From the NCBI GenBank assembly GCA_041538185.1, contig JBGORM010000004.1, positions 248,001 to 312,000 of the forward strand: a DNA stretch of 64,000 bases. The letters run 5' to 3'. Source of the stretch: Melioribacteraceae bacterium 4301-Me. Lineage in GTDB: Bacteria; Bacteroidota; Ignavibacteria; Ignavibacteriales; Melioribacteraceae. How positions within the stretch are numbered: position 1 is the stretch's first letter; the number at the start of each line of letters is the position of its first letter. The notes under the pieces are model-generated. The model was not told where the DNA came from, ran no database searches, and was given only the letters and a program-made list of their open reading frames with translations. A program made the position numbers and the translations under genes. Below, piece by piece: positions 44,822 to 55,649 of this stretch.

Positions 44822-45748
44822 ATGGACGATAGAATATTTGAAAAATTGGAACCTGTTCGGAGTAATGAGTTAGATGAAATTTTGGGCTTGCCTTTTAAAG
44901 TATTGGATGACGGATTCATTAGAGTAATTGATTACATGGGCTCAGACCAATCAATCGTTCAAGCTGCAAGGGTCTCTTATGGTAAGGGTACAAAAAAAAT
45001 TAATGAGGATAGAGGATTAATTAGATATTTAATGCGGCATAGGCATACTACTCCTTTTGAAATGTGTGAAATTAAATTCCATTTGAGAGTGCCAATGGAT
45101 TGCTGGCGACAGTGGATTAGACATAGGACAGCAAACGTTAACGAATATTCTACTAGATATTCTTTAGCAATAGATGCTACTCAAACAACAAAACCAAATG
45201 AATGGCGGCTTCAATCTAAATCAAATAAACAAGGCAGCGAGGGGTATATCGACCCAGAAATTGGAAAAAGTTTTTCTGATGAAGAAATTAAACTTCAAAA
45301 TCTTACTCGCGAAATTTATAATAAGAGAATAGAAGCTGGAATTGCTCGAGAACAAGCAAGAAAAGACCTTTTGCTTTCTACTTATACAGAAGCATATTGG
45401 AAGATAGACCTGCATAATTTACTCCATTTCCTTTCGTTACGTATGGATTCTCATGCTCAACTTGAGATACGTACTTATGCACAAGTTATTGGAGAACAAA
45501 TTGTTAAAAGATGGGTGCCGTTGACTTGGGAAGCATTTGAAGATTATGTGTTAAATTCAGTAACTTTTTCAAGGCTGGAACTCGAATTGCTTGAGCTAAT
45601 CTTTAATAACAGCTCACATAAGGCTATTGAGAAAGCTAAAATGTACAATTGGCTTGGTCGTAAAGAGGATGGCTCGTTAAAGAAAAATCTTGAGCGAATT
45701 GAATTCGAAGAGAAACTAAAAAAAATGAACATAACCATTCCTTGGTGA
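44822..45748 (+). CDS. thyX: Flavin-dependent thymidylate synthase
   Basis: Makes dTMP from dUMP with FAD and methylene-tetrahydrofolate, using NADPH. The ThyX motif is RHRTANVNEYSTR (residues 100-112); the canonical serine of RHRxxSxNExSxR is Asn, which is common in this group. The 308-residue protein is longer than the usual 220-250. A TTG frame opens at 44789, but TAGGAG lies just before the ATG at 44822, which I choose. A dihydrofolate reductase gene follows 239 bases on, unlike the frequent loss of FolA in ThyX-using bacteria. Confidence 0.96.
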   Translation: MDDRIFEKLEPVRSNELDEILGLPFKVLDDGFIRVIDYMGSDQSIVQAARVSYGKGTKKINEDRGLIRYLMRHRHTTPFEMCEIKFHLRVPMDCWRQWIRHRTANVNEYSTRYSLAIDATQTTKPNEWRLQSKSNKQGSEGYIDPEIGKSFSDEEIKLQNLTREIYNKRIEAGIAREQARKDLLLSTYTEAYWKIDLHNLLHFLSLRMDSHAQLEIRTYAQVIGEQIVKRWVPLTWEAFEDYVLNSVTFSRLELELLELIFNNSSHKAIEKAKMYNWLGRKEDGSLKKNLERIEFEEKLKKMNITIPW

Positions 45749-45821
45749 AACTACCCAAACTTTACAATTTAATGTTGTTAAAAAAGCTTCTAAAATCTTG
45801 ACTTATAAGGAGGTTTTGGAA

Positions 45822-45851
45822 ATGCTCAATCAAAAAACATTTCTTCCCTAA
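45822..45851 (+). CDS. Possible nine-codon open frame with a strong ribosome site
   Basis: AAGGAGG at 45807-45813, then ATG and nine codons (MLNQKTFLP) before TAA, in the spacer between thyX and folA. The ribosome site is stronger than at most genes here. It may be a leader peptide, a remnant of a lost gene, or chance. Confidence 0.2.
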   Translation: MLNQKTFLP

Positions 45852-45987
45852 GTTTGTTTCAACAATATTTATGATTTCAAGATTACTTTAAATAAAGTTG
45901 ATTCATAATTTTCAATTGCAGTAAAAAAACTCTTTATTTGCTTAATGGCTTCTTTTTATATATACTTTAGTCAAAAACAAAATATTA

Positions 45988-46455
45988 ATGGAAAAGATAA
46001 TAATAGCAGCTGCTTCTATTAATAATGTTATTGGGAAGGAGAACAAAATTCCTTGGGATTCTAAAGAAGAGCTACTGCATTTTAAGCAGACGACAATGGG
46101 ATATCCAATTATAATGGGAAGGAAAACCTTTGAAGTAATCGGTAAACCACTGAAAGGGAGAACAAATATAGTAATTACGAGAAGAGAATTTATTGATAAT
46201 AACGTAATTGTCTTTAATGAAATTGCTAAAGCATTAGATTTTTGTGAAAGTAAAAAGTTTGAAAAAGTTTTTATTATTGGTGGCAGCCATATTTTTAATC
46301 AAATGATAAATGATGTAGATAGAATAATTTTATCCCGAATGAAATTTATATCTAATGGTGACAAATTTTTCCCTGAAATTGACATGAACATTTGGAAATT
46401 AGTTGATTTTTGTGATTACAATGATTTTACGGTATTTACTTATGTCAAGAAATAA
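45988..46455 (+). CDS. folA: Dihydrofolate reductase
   Basis: Reduces dihydrofolate to tetrahydrofolate. The 155-residue protein has ASINNVIGKENKIPWDSKEE at the start (active-site Trp-Asp as W-D in PWDSKEEL), MGRKTFEVIGKPLKGR in the NADPH-binding loop and VFIIGGSHIFNQ at the second NADPH motif. It lies after thyX and before mutL. Folate recycling is less needed with ThyX, because it does not oxidise tetrahydrofolate, so its presence suggests a role in salvage or in other folate reactions. Confidence 0.93.
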   Translation: MEKIIIAAASINNVIGKENKIPWDSKEELLHFKQTTMGYPIIMGRKTFEVIGKPLKGRTNIVITRREFIDNNVIVFNEIAKALDFCESKKFEKVFIIGGSHIFNQMINDVDRIILSRMKFISNGDKFFPEIDMNIWKLVDFCDYNDFTVFTYVKK

Positions 46456-46469
46456 TTTAAAAATGTTGG

Positions 46470-46477
46470 TATCTTTG
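46470..46477 (+). promoter_or_regulatory. Putative -7 element before mutL
   Basis: TATCTTTG matches TAnnTTTG and lies 25 bases before the GTG start at 46503. No TTTG partner was found at the expected distance, so the call is weak. Confidence 0.28.
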
Positions 46478-46502
46478 TATTCAAATAAAAGTCATTTAAA
46501 AA

Positions 46503-48350
46503 GTGCAAAAAATTAAAATATTACCAGAACACGTAGCAAATAAAATTGCAGCAGGCGAAGTTGTAAATCGTCCTGAATCTGTCGTTAAGGAATTATTAGA
46601 AAATTCAATTGATGCGAAAGCAAGTTCAATTGATGTATATATTAAAGGTGCCGGGAAAGTTTTAATTCAAGTTTCTGACGACGGAGAGGGGATGTCAGAA
46701 GAAGATGCTTTACTTTGCATACAAAGGCATGCAACAAGCAAAATATCTACAGCTGAAGATTTAACGTCAATTAAAACATTTGGATTTAGAGGCGAAGCAC
46801 TAAGTGCTATAGCTTCAGTTAGCGTATTTGAATTAAAAACTGAAAGAAAAACAGATGAAATAGGCACTCTTATAAGGATAGATGAGTTCGGTAAAATTTT
46901 TTCTGAAAAAGGTTCATTCTCTAAAGGGACTACAGTTGCCGTTAAAAATCTTTTCTATAATACACCTGCAAGAAGAAATTTTTTGAAGAGTAATTCAACT
47001 GAGCTGAAACACATAATTGAAACTTTTAAACGAATTGCATTAAGTCATCCACATATTAGTTTTAAGCTTTATAACGATGATGAACTGTTGTTTGATTTTC
47101 CTGCTACAACTCTTGATGATAGAATGAAATCGGTCTTCGCTGAAAATATTTTAGACCTCGCCTTTGAAGTAAAAGAATTAACTGAATACATAAGTCTATT
47201 TGGCTACATTGGCAAGCCAACTTATTTACGCAAAAGCAGGGGAGAGCAGTATTTTTATTTAAATAATCGTTACGTGGTAAGCAAAGTAATTAATCATGCA
47301 GTATTTACATCCTTTGAAAATATAATGGAAAAAGGCGACTATCCGTTCTTTGTACTTTTTATGGAAATTGACCCTAAAAAAATTGATGTAAATGTACATC
47401 CATCTAAACTTGAGGTGAAATTTGAAGATGAAAAAGAAATTTATACTTTTGTTCAAGCCGTGGTTAAAAAGGGGATAGGCAGTTATGACCTTGTGCCTTC
47501 AATTAGCTTAGATGATGAAACTAAGAATTCTAACTCTGCACAATTGAGATTTATAGATTTTCGTAAAACAGAAAAATATGATTTGTCGGATAGACCTAAT
47601 TTTAGCAAAGATAAAAATCATTCAGCTTTTTTTTCTGATGAAGATATCGATAGATTGTTCGGTAATTTAAATAACGAAATAAAGTATACTTTGCCAAACT
47701 CAAACGTACTTCACCCTTTTGATGAAAAAGAGCAGAAGGAAATTTACCATACAAGTAGCATAGAATCTCAGAAAGGCGTTGAATCTCCTTTTATTGTTTT
47801 ATTGCATAATAAATATATCTTAACTCAAATAAAAAGTGGATTAATGATAATTGATGCACATGTTGCCCACGAAAGAATTCTTTATGAAAAGGCTTTGAAG
47901 TCATTTAATGCTAATCTTCCCTTTTCTCAACAATTATTATTTGCTCAAACTTTAAAAGCAGACCCTGCCGATATTGAACTGATTAAAGAATTAAATCCGT
48001 ACTTAGTAAAATTAGGCTTTGAAATTAAAATATCTTCTAAAAACACTATTACAATTTTAGGCGTTCCTTCAGATGTTTTAGTTGGGACAGAAATTGAGAC
48101 CCTTTTAGAGATTTTAAAAGAATATAGAAAAAATCAACAGGAGAAAAACTTAGAGATAACCGATAACATAGCAAAATCGTTCTCATGTAAGGCAGCTATT
48201 AAAGCTGGTCATAAGTTAAATGAAACTGAAATGAGAATATTGGTTGATCAGCTTTTTGCAACTTCAATGCCTTATGTTTGCCCTCACGGCAGACCAATTG
48301 TTGTCAAAATTCCAATAGAAGAATTCGATAAGCGATTTGGAAGGACTTAA
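46503..48350 (+). CDS. mutL: DNA mismatch repair protein MutL
   Basis: A 615-residue mismatch-repair ATPase. The GHKL ATP site is ELLENSIDA and DDGEGMSEEDALLC, then TFGFRGEALSAIASVS and GTTVAVKNLFYNTPARRNF. The C-terminal endonuclease metal motif DxHxxxExxxxE is present as DAHVAHERILYE, with Ala in place of the usual Gln. SCKAAIKAGHKLN and CPHGRPIVV complete the nicking-type MutL pattern. The start is GTG at 46503. It is preceded by folA and followed by the mutase gene. Confidence 0.95.
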   Translation: MQKIKILPEHVANKIAAGEVVNRPESVVKELLENSIDAKASSIDVYIKGAGKVLIQVSDDGEGMSEEDALLCIQRHATSKISTAEDLTSIKTFGFRGEALSAIASVSVFELKTERKTDEIGTLIRIDEFGKIFSEKGSFSKGTTVAVKNLFYNTPARRNFLKSNSTELKHIIETFKRIALSHPHISFKLYNDDELLFDFPATTLDDRMKSVFAENILDLAFEVKELTEYISLFGYIGKPTYLRKSRGEQYFYLNNRYVVSKVINHAVFTSFENIMEKGDYPFFVLFMEIDPKKIDVNVHPSKLEVKFEDEKEIYTFVQAVVKKGIGSYDLVPSISLDDETKNSNSAQLRFIDFRKTEKYDLSDRPNFSKDKNHSAFFSDEDIDRLFGNLNNEIKYTLPNSNVLHPFDEKEQKEIYHTSSIESQKGVESPFIVLLHNKYILTQIKSGLMIIDAHVAHERILYEKALKSFNANLPFSQQLLFAQTLKADPADIELIKELNPYLVKLGFEIKISSKNTITILGVPSDVLVGTEIETLLEILKEYRKNQQEKNLEITDNIAKSFSCKAAIKAGHKLNETEMRILVDQLFATSMPYVCPHGRPIVVKIPIEEFDKRFGRT

Positions 48351-48401
48351 TAGATTTGATATTTTTATATAAACTAATGTTTATAAAAAAGGATTTTAAC
48401 G

Positions 48402-50054
48402 ATGTTTTCGGAAGATTATAAAAAGGCTAAAAAGCAATTTTTAGAAAAACTAAATGCTTCTGGTCAATTAGATATGAAGTTTACAACTGTATCTGGACAA
48501 GAAGTGAATCCAGTTTATTTACCGGATGATGTGCAAAATGATTATTTAAAAGAAATTGGATTTCCTGGTGAATATCCTTTTACACGAGGAATTCATGTAA
48601 ATGGTTATCGTGGTAAGATATGGACAATGAGACAATTTGCTGGTTTTGGAACTCCTGAAGATACTAATAAAAGGTTTAAATATTTATTAAGCCATGGGCA
48701 AACTGGCTTATCAGTAGCGTTTGATTTACCTACATTAATGGGATGGGATTCTGATTCCGAACTTAGCCGCGGTGAAGTTGGCATATGCGGCGTTGCAGTT
48801 TCATCATTACAAGATATGGAAACTTTATTTGAAGGAATTCCATTAGATAAAGTATCTACTTCGATGACAATCAATTCACCTGCGGCAATGATATTTGCTT
48901 TTTACTTAGCTGTGGCTAAAAAACAAGGCGTAAGCTTCGATAAATTAAGAGGTACACTTCAGAATGATATCTTAAAAGAATATATAGCTCAGAAAGAATA
49001 TATTTTTCCTCCCAAACCATCGATGAGAATCATTACAGACATGATAGAATTTTGTACTAATGAAGTTCCTCAGTGGAATCCTATATCTGTTAGCGGTTAT
49101 CATATTCGAGAAGCTGGTTCTACTGCTGTACAAGAATTGGCTTACACTCTTGCTGACGGCTTTGCTTATATTGAAGCATGTCTTGAACGAGGTATGGATA
49201 TCGATTCATTTGCACCTAGAATTTCTTTTTTCTTTAACTCTCATCTCGATTTTTTTGAAGAGATTGCAAAGTTTAGAGCGGCAAGAAGAATTTATGCAAA
49301 GCGAATGAAAGAAAAATATAAAGCAAAAAATCCTCGTTCATGGTGGCTAAGATTTCATACGCAAACTGCGGGATGTACTTTAACTGCTCAGCAACCTGAA
49401 AATAATATCATTAGAACAGCTTATCAGGCATTGGCAGCAGTTTTAGGCGGCACTCAATCATTGCACACTAACTCTATGGATGAAACATTAGCTTTACCAA
49501 GCGAGAAAGCAGTGAAGATTGCTCTTCGCACTCAACAAATATTGGCTTATGAAACCGGAGTTATTAATACAGTTGACCCATTAGGAGGCAGTTATTTTGT
49601 GGAATCATTAACTGATAAAATGGAAGCTGATGCAGAAAAAATTTTTGAAGAAATAGACTCATTAGGTGGCGTTATTGCAGCAATAGAGTCTGGTTATTTT
49701 CAAAAAGAAATTGCAGATTCAGCATACCGTTATCAAAAGGAATTAGAGAAAAAAGAAAAGATTGTGGTTGGTGTTAATGAATTTGTAGAAGAAAACGAAA
49801 AGATTGAAATACCTATTCTTACTATTTCACCAGAAGTTGAAAAAAAGCAGAGACAAAGATTAGCTGAACTTAGGAATTCGAGAAATCAAGAAGCTGTTAA
49901 AGAAAGTATGCTACAAATTAGTAAGGCAGCTGTTGATGGTAAAAATTTAATGCCTGTTCTTATTGAGGCTGCACAAAATTATGTAACTCTTGGTGAAATG
50001 GTTGATGTGTTAAAACAACATTTCGGAATTTACGAGGAATCTGTTGTTTTCTAA
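48402..50054 (+). CDS. Methylmalonyl-CoA mutase, large (substrate-binding) subunit
   Basis: Catalytic subunit (550 residues) that rearranges methylmalonyl-CoA to succinyl-CoA with adenosylcobalamin. The TIM-barrel motifs are present: [49 protein letters not shown] and [19 protein letters not shown]. It stops at the end of the barrel, so the B12-binding domain must be a separate protein; none lies nearby. This split form is known in archaea, Bacteroidota and some others. Isobutyryl-CoA mutase is another possible assignment. SucD elsewhere in the window uses succinyl-CoA. Confidence 0.93.
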   Translation: MFSEDYKKAKKQFLEKLNASGQLDMKFTTVSGQEVNPVYLPDDVQNDYLKEIGFPGEYPFTRGIHVNGYRGKIWTMRQFAGFGTPEDTNKRFKYLLSHGQTGLSVAFDLPTLMGWDSDSELSRGEVGICGVAVSSLQDMETLFEGIPLDKVSTSMTINSPAAMIFAFYLAVAKKQGVSFDKLRGTLQNDILKEYIAQKEYIFPPKPSMRIITDMIEFCTNEVPQWNPISVSGYHIREAGSTAVQELAYTLADGFAYIEACLERGMDIDSFAPRISFFFNSHLDFFEEIAKFRAARRIYAKRMKEKYKAKNPRSWWLRFHTQTAGCTLTAQQPENNIIRTAYQALAAVLGGTQSLHTNSMDETLALPSEKAVKIALRTQQILAYETGVINTVDPLGGSYFVESLTDKMEADAEKIFEEIDSLGGVIAAIESGYFQKEIADSAYRYQKELEKKEKIVVGVNEFVEENEKIEIPILTISPEVEKKQRQRLAELRNSRNQEAVKESMLQISKAAVDGKNLMPVLIEAAQNYVTLGEMVDVLKQHFGIYEESVVF

Positions 50055-50925
50055 TATAAAATTATATTTGTTTTTGTTAAGACCAATTGACTGGCTTAAA
50101 AATCTGTTTGTTTTTGTTCCTATAGTTTTTTCAAAGCATTTTTTAGTTGTAAACGAATTAATTATCACTTTTTTGGCTTTTGCTTGTTTTTCTTTAGCCT
50201 CAAGCATAGTTTATGTCATAAATGATATCGCTGACGTCGAAAATGATAGGTTGCATCCAATAAAGAAAAATAGACCTATTGCCAGCGGGAAAGTAAGTGT
50301 AAAATCTGCTTATAGTACTATAGTAATTCTCTCCTTATTGCTCTTATTTCTCTTTTTGTTGATGAATCCAAAATTTGTGGTTATTGTATTGGCTTATATA
50401 TTGTTGAATATTTTTTATTCATTCTCTTGGAAAAGCAAAGTGATTATTGATTTATTTTCGATAGCTGCAGGTTTTATGTTAAGGGTAATTGGCGGTGCCG
50501 TGGCTATTTCTGTTTATATTTCAAGCTGGTTAATAATTACAACTCTTTTTTTATCCCTTTACTTAGCAGCAATGAAAAGAAGGGCCGAAATAATATCTAG
50601 CTCTAACGCTGTTGAACAAAGAGCTGTCTTAAAATTTTACTCTATTAATTTCATTGACCAATTGTCTGTAATTTCAGCAGCTGGTGTTGTTTTAAGCTAT
50701 ACACTTTATACAGTCTCTGAAAGAACAGTTAATTTTTTTAAGACAGAAAATTTAATCTATACAACTGTCTTTGTTCTTTATGGAATGTTTAGGTATATGT
50801 ATTTAGTATTTCAAGTCGGGGAAGGTGAGAACGTTGCTAAAGTACTGCTTTCAGATAAGCCAATGTTAATTAATTTTATTCTTTATGTCATCTCAATTTT
50901 CATAATAATTTATTTTTTAAAATAA
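50044..50925 (+). CDS. UbiA-family prenyltransferase, decaprenyl-phosphate phosphoribosyltransferase-like
   Basis: Membrane enzyme of 293 residues with about eight helices. The aspartate-rich motif [20 protein letters not shown] binds Mg2+ and the phosphate substrate. [17 protein letters not shown] at the start is typical of the subgroup that makes 5-phosphoribosyl-polyprenyl phosphate rather than quinones. It starts with TTG at 50044 inside the end of the mutase gene and abuts the next gene directly. The polyprenyl-sugar product would feed cell-wall glycan or arabinose-type synthesis; this is inferred from the subgroup. Confidence 0.85.
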   Translation: MFSNIKLYLFLLRPIDWLKNLFVFVPIVFSKHFLVVNELIITFLAFACFSLASSIVYVINDIADVENDRLHPIKKNRPIASGKVSVKSAYSTIVILSLLLLFLFLLMNPKFVVIVLAYILLNIFYSFSWKSKVIIDLFSIAAGFMLRVIGGAVAISVYISSWLIITTLFLSLYLAAMKRRAEIISSSNAVEQRAVLKFYSINFIDQLSVISAAGVVLSYTLYTVSERTVNFFKTENLIYTTVFVLYGMFRYMYLVFQVGEGENVAKVLLSDKPMLINFILYVISIFIIIYFLK

Positions 50926-52152
50926 ATGATATACGAACTACTAGGATTAATTGTTTTAATTTTGCTAAGCGGGTTTTTTTCTTCATCAGAGATGGCTTTT
51001 GTTTTATCAAATAAAATTAAGATAGAACTAAGAGCTAGAAAAAATAATATTGCTGCAAAGAATGCTTTACACTTTATTAATTATCCGCAAAGATTTTTTT
51101 CTACTATTTTAATTTCTAATAACGTTGTTAATATTGCTTTTGCTTCTTTGCTTACAGTCTTTATGCTAAAGCACTTTGCCGTAAACGATTTTGAAATATT
51201 GATTATTTCTACTTTGTTGATTTTAATCTTTGGTGAGCTTATACCCAAGTATTTATCAAGAGAGTTACCGGATAATGTTTTTTATGTTACTTCAATTCCC
51301 ATTCGTATTTTATCGTTCTTATTATTTCCATTAGTTAAAATAACGACATCTATAACAGCACTTATAATGGGCTCAGAAAAAATGGACAAAAATGAAATTG
51401 TTCATTTGTTTGATAAGGATGATTTTCATGAGTTAATTGAAGAGAGTTCTATGATGGGACAAATAGAAGCAACAGATTCTGAAGTTATAAGTAAAATCAT
51501 CGATATACGTGAACAACGAGTTTACGAGGCAATGACACCTCGTACAGAAATTGTTGGAGTGGAAATTGACAGTACCATAGATGAAGTGTTAAATAAATTT
51601 ATAGAAACAAATTACACAAAATTACCAGTTTATAAGGAAAATCTAGATAATATAAAAGGATTAGTAGTTGCTTATGATATGTTTAAAGAACCAACAGACC
51701 TTAAATCAATAATAAGAGATGTAAAGTTTGTACCTGAATCTAAAAAAAGCCTTGAGATGCTGGATGAATTTATAAAAGAAGGTTTTTCTTTTGCAGTTGT
51801 AGTTGATGAATTTGGCGGCACAGCTGGAATTCTTACTATTGAAGATATTATCGAAGAATTATTTGGTGAAATTAGAGATGAATTTGACGCTGACGAACAA
51901 CCAGTTAGAAAAATAAGTGATAATGTCTATATCTTAAGTGGAAAGGCTGAAATTGATTTTATAAATGAAGAGTATAAGCTTAATATTCCAGAGGGAGATT
52001 ATGAGACTATCGCTGGATTTATAACTTACCATACCGGCAGAATCCCAACTAAGGGTGAATCAATTACAGTGGATAGATTTAATTTTCTTATTCTTAAATC
52101 AGACAAAACAAAAATTGAATTGATAAAAATGTCTATCATCCCTACACAATAG
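50926..52152 (+). CDS. CNNM/CorC-type transporter protein with CBS pair
   Basis: A 408-residue inner-membrane protein. An N-terminal DUF21 domain has three or four helices (LLSGFFSSSEMAFVLSNK and FAVNDFEILIISTLLILIFG). The CBS pair follows (YEAMTPRTEIVGVEID and FAVVVDEFGGTAGILTIEDI). The CorC_HlyC C-terminal domain closes the protein (ISDNVYILSGKAEIDFINEE). Members carry or regulate Mg2+/Co2+ and are often labelled hemolysins. It begins one base after the prenyltransferase stop. Confidence 0.9.
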   Translation: MIYELLGLIVLILLSGFFSSSEMAFVLSNKIKIELRARKNNIAAKNALHFINYPQRFFSTILISNNVVNIAFASLLTVFMLKHFAVNDFEILIISTLLILIFGELIPKYLSRELPDNVFYVTSIPIRILSFLLFPLVKITTSITALIMGSEKMDKNEIVHLFDKDDFHELIEESSMMGQIEATDSEVISKIIDIREQRVYEAMTPRTEIVGVEIDSTIDEVLNKFIETNYTKLPVYKENLDNIKGLVVAYDMFKEPTDLKSIIRDVKFVPESKKSLEMLDEFIKEGFSFAVVVDEFGGTAGILTIEDIIEELFGEIRDEFDADEQPVRKISDNVYILSGKAEIDFINEEYKLNIPEGDYETIAGFITYHTGRIPTKGESITVDRFNFLILKSDKTKIELIKMSIIPTQ

Positions 52153-52158
52153 CAAAGA

Positions 52159-52578
52159 TTGGGGGTGACTCTAAGATTGAATAAAAATTTTGTTATACTT
52201 TTTGATGGTCAATGCTGTTTATGTAATAATGCAATTAATTTCATCATTAGGCACGATAAGAAAAAATGTTTTCGGTATTCATTGCTTAACTCAGCTTTCT
52301 CAAAAGAAAAATTAAAAGGTAATATTGTTCAATCACCTAATGCTGATTCAATAGTGCTTATCGATAATGAACAACTTTACTTTAAGTCTCGAGCAATAAT
52401 TAAAATATTTACTGAGTTGGAATTTCCTTTTAGCTTGGTGCGTCTTTTAAAAATCTTCCCGTCAAAACTTCTTGACTATTTCTATGATATGATTGCGAAA
52501 AACAGATATAAATGGTTTGGTAAAACAAATAAATGTTTGGTACCGCTGGCTCATATCAAAAGATTATTTTACGAGTAA
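52159..52578 (+). CDS. DCC-family (DUF393) thiol-disulfide protein
   Basis: A 139-residue thioredoxin-fold protein. The signature is FDGQCCLCN, a CxxC-containing variant of the DxxCxxC motif. SPNADSIVLIDNEQLYFKSRAIIKIF then marks the second part. The DCC family is predicted to act in disulfide reduction or exchange, without a settled role. It starts with GTG-like codons after the CNNM gene, six bases away, so the two are probably one transcript. Confidence 0.86.
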   Translation: MGVTLRLNKNFVILFDGQCCLCNNAINFIIRHDKKKCFRYSLLNSAFSKEKLKGNIVQSPNADSIVLIDNEQLYFKSRAIIKIFTELEFPFSLVRLLKIFPSKLLDYFYDMIAKNRYKWFGKTNKCLVPLAHIKRLFYE

Positions 52579-52707
52579 TTAGCTATTTCAGAAATTTCTT
52601 CAGGCTATGAAGTTTTTTAGAAAAAGTAAATAAAAAAGTAAAAACAGAATGTGGCAGTTCACTTTATTTTCGTGTATTTTTGGACGAATTTTTTATAGGA
52701 TCAGTAA

Positions 52708-53859
<1,152 letters not shown>

Positions 53860-54186
53860 GTGGAATATTTATTAGCCTTTGCTCCTCCACCAAATGGCGG
53901 AAGTGCAGGTGGTGGATTAATCAGTACATTAATAATGTTTGGGGCTATATTTGCAATCTTTTATTTTATGATAATAAGACCCCAACAAAAAAGAGCAAAA
54001 GAACGTGAAAAAATGATTGATGCCCTTGAAAAAGGGGATAAAGTAATAACCAGCAGCGGCATTCATGCTACAATTGCAGGCATCGACGAAAAAACTGTGC
54101 TGCTTGATGTTGGCAATAATATTAAAATGAAATTTGAAAAATCGGCAATTGCATCTGTTGTAAAAGCTAAAGAGGAATCTAAATAA
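53860..54186 (+). CDS. yajC: Preprotein translocase subunit YajC
   Basis: A 108-residue protein with one membrane helix (LISTLIMFGAIFAIFYFMII), then RPQQKRAKEREKMIDALEKG and DKVITSSGIHATIAGI. It works with SecDF in protein export. It starts with GTG at 53860, one base after the Tgt stop; AGGAGGAA ends the Tgt frame. The glycine/proline-rich beginning is longer than in E. coli. Confidence 0.94.
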   Translation: MEYLLAFAPPPNGGSAGGGLISTLIMFGAIFAIFYFMIIRPQQKRAKEREKMIDALEKGDKVITSSGIHATIAGIDEKTVLLDVGNNIKMKFEKSAIASVVKAKEESK

Positions 54187-54308
54187 CGTTATTTAACTAA
54201 TGTATTAATGTTAAATAAATTTGTTTTATATCGTTGATTTTTTTCTCGCAATTTTGTGCGACCTATGTCAGTTGATATGGCTTTTTTCAATTTGTTAGAA
54301 GATTAGCT

Positions 54309-55649
54309 GTGAACAAAATAGCAAAAGGAAAAATTCAGAATATTAAAAAGCTGTTTTTGCTTTATTTAATTTTAGCGGTAAGCTCTTATGCTCAACAGAA
54401 TACTGTATACATTGCAGATATTACAGGTGATATTGATTTAAGCATGGCACCCTATGTTAGGAGGGTGATTAATGAAGCAGAAAAGAACAATGTCAAGGCT
54501 ATAGTCTTTCGCATTAATACCTTTGGTGGGAGGGTAGATGCTGCAACTCAAATAAAGGATGCAATACTTAACAGCAAAATTAAAACGATAGCTTTAGTAG
54601 ATAAAAGAGCAATATCAGCCGGTTCGTTGATTGCCTTATCGTGCCAAAAAATTGTAATGACACCAGGTTCATCAATTGGAGCGACTACCGTTGTAAACCA
54701 GAGTGGAGAAAAGCAATCTGAAAAATACCAGTCATACATGCGTTCTGAAATGCGGGCAACTGCTGAAAAAAATGGAAAAAGACCCGACGTTGCAGAAGGG
54801 ATGGTCGACGAAAGAATTGTTATACCCGGATTAGTTGATAGTACAAAATTAATTACCTTAACTTATGATGAAGCAGTAAAATGGGGCATAGCTGATACGG
54901 TATTACCTTCACTTGAATCAGCCCTTTTAGCATTTGGATATGGAAATGATAAAGTCGTAAAAATTGATACAAATTGGGCAGAAGATTTAGTTCGCTTCCT
55001 GAATAATCCAATAATTTCATCAATCTTAATTATAATAGGCTTGTTGGGCTTGTTTACAGAAATTAAAACTCCTGGATGGGGGCTACCAGGTACCGTTAGC
55101 TTAATTGCCTTAGCTCTTTTCTTTGGTTCAGGTTATATCTTACAATTAGCTTCTTTAGGAGAAATTTTAATCTTTGTAATAGGTGTTATTCTTTTGCTGT
55201 TAGAAATTTTTGTTATACCTGGGTTTGGAATTGCAGGCATTTTAGGTATTGTTCTCATAATTGTTGGACTTTTCTTAGGATTAATACCAGACTTTAATTT
55301 AGCAGGTTCAACTTTTATCTCAAAAGCTGCTTTTCAACTTGCATTAACATTTGTAGCAACTGCTGCTGCAATTTTTGTTTTATCGAGATTTTTACCAAAA
55401 TCAAATTTATGGAACAATCTAATATTAAAAACTAATATTGATGTAAAATCTGGTTATACTTCTGACATTAATCTAAAAGACCTTATTAACTTGGGAGGAA
55501 TTGCGATAACTGATTTGAGACCTTCTGGCATAGCTGTCGTTAATGGTAAAAGACTTGATGTTGTCACCGAAGGGGATTATATAAAACGTAATACACCAAT
55601 TATTGTTATTCAGGTAATTGGCTCTAAAATTATAGTAAGTAAAAAATAG
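54309..55649 (+). CDS. NfeD-family membrane serine protease
   Basis: A 446-residue ClpP-class serine protease with a C-terminal NfeD membrane and OB-fold region. The signal/helix ends SSYAQQNTVY. The protease domain has VFRINTFGGRVDAA and catalytic Ser in KRAISAGSLIALSC, with the downstream Lys in the ATTVVNQSGEKQSEKYQ region. Four or five helices lie between about 225 and 355. The OB fold starts near DIKSGYTSD and ends IVVIQVIGSKIIVSKK. It is thought to act with stomatin-like proteins in membrane quality control. GTG starts the frame. It is convergent with the next gene with no gap. Confidence 0.9.
   Translation: MNKIAKGKIQNIKKLFLLYLILAVSSYAQQNTVYIADITGDIDLSMAPYVRRVINEAEKNNVKAIVFRINTFGGRVDAATQIKDAILNSKIKTIALVDKRAISAGSLIALSCQKIVMTPGSSIGATTVVNQSGEKQSEKYQSYMRSEMRATAEKNGKRPDVAEGMVDERIVIPGLVDSTKLITLTYDEAVKWGIADTVLPSLESALLAFGYGNDKVVKIDTNWAEDLVRFLNNPIISSILIIIGLLGLFTEIKTPGWGLPGTVSLIALALFFGSGYILQLASLGEILIFVIGVILLLLEIFVIPGFGIAGILGIVLIIVGLFLGLIPDFNLAGSTFISKAAFQLALTFVATAAAIFVLSRFLPKSNLWNNLILKTNIDVKSGYTSDINLKDLINLGGIAITDLRPSGIAVVNGKRLDVVTEGDYIKRNTPIIVIQVIGSKIIVSKK

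Noticed and set aside
48402..50054. Complete methylmalonyl-CoA mutase
   Set aside because: The chain lacks the C-terminal B12-binding domain, so only the large subunit is called.
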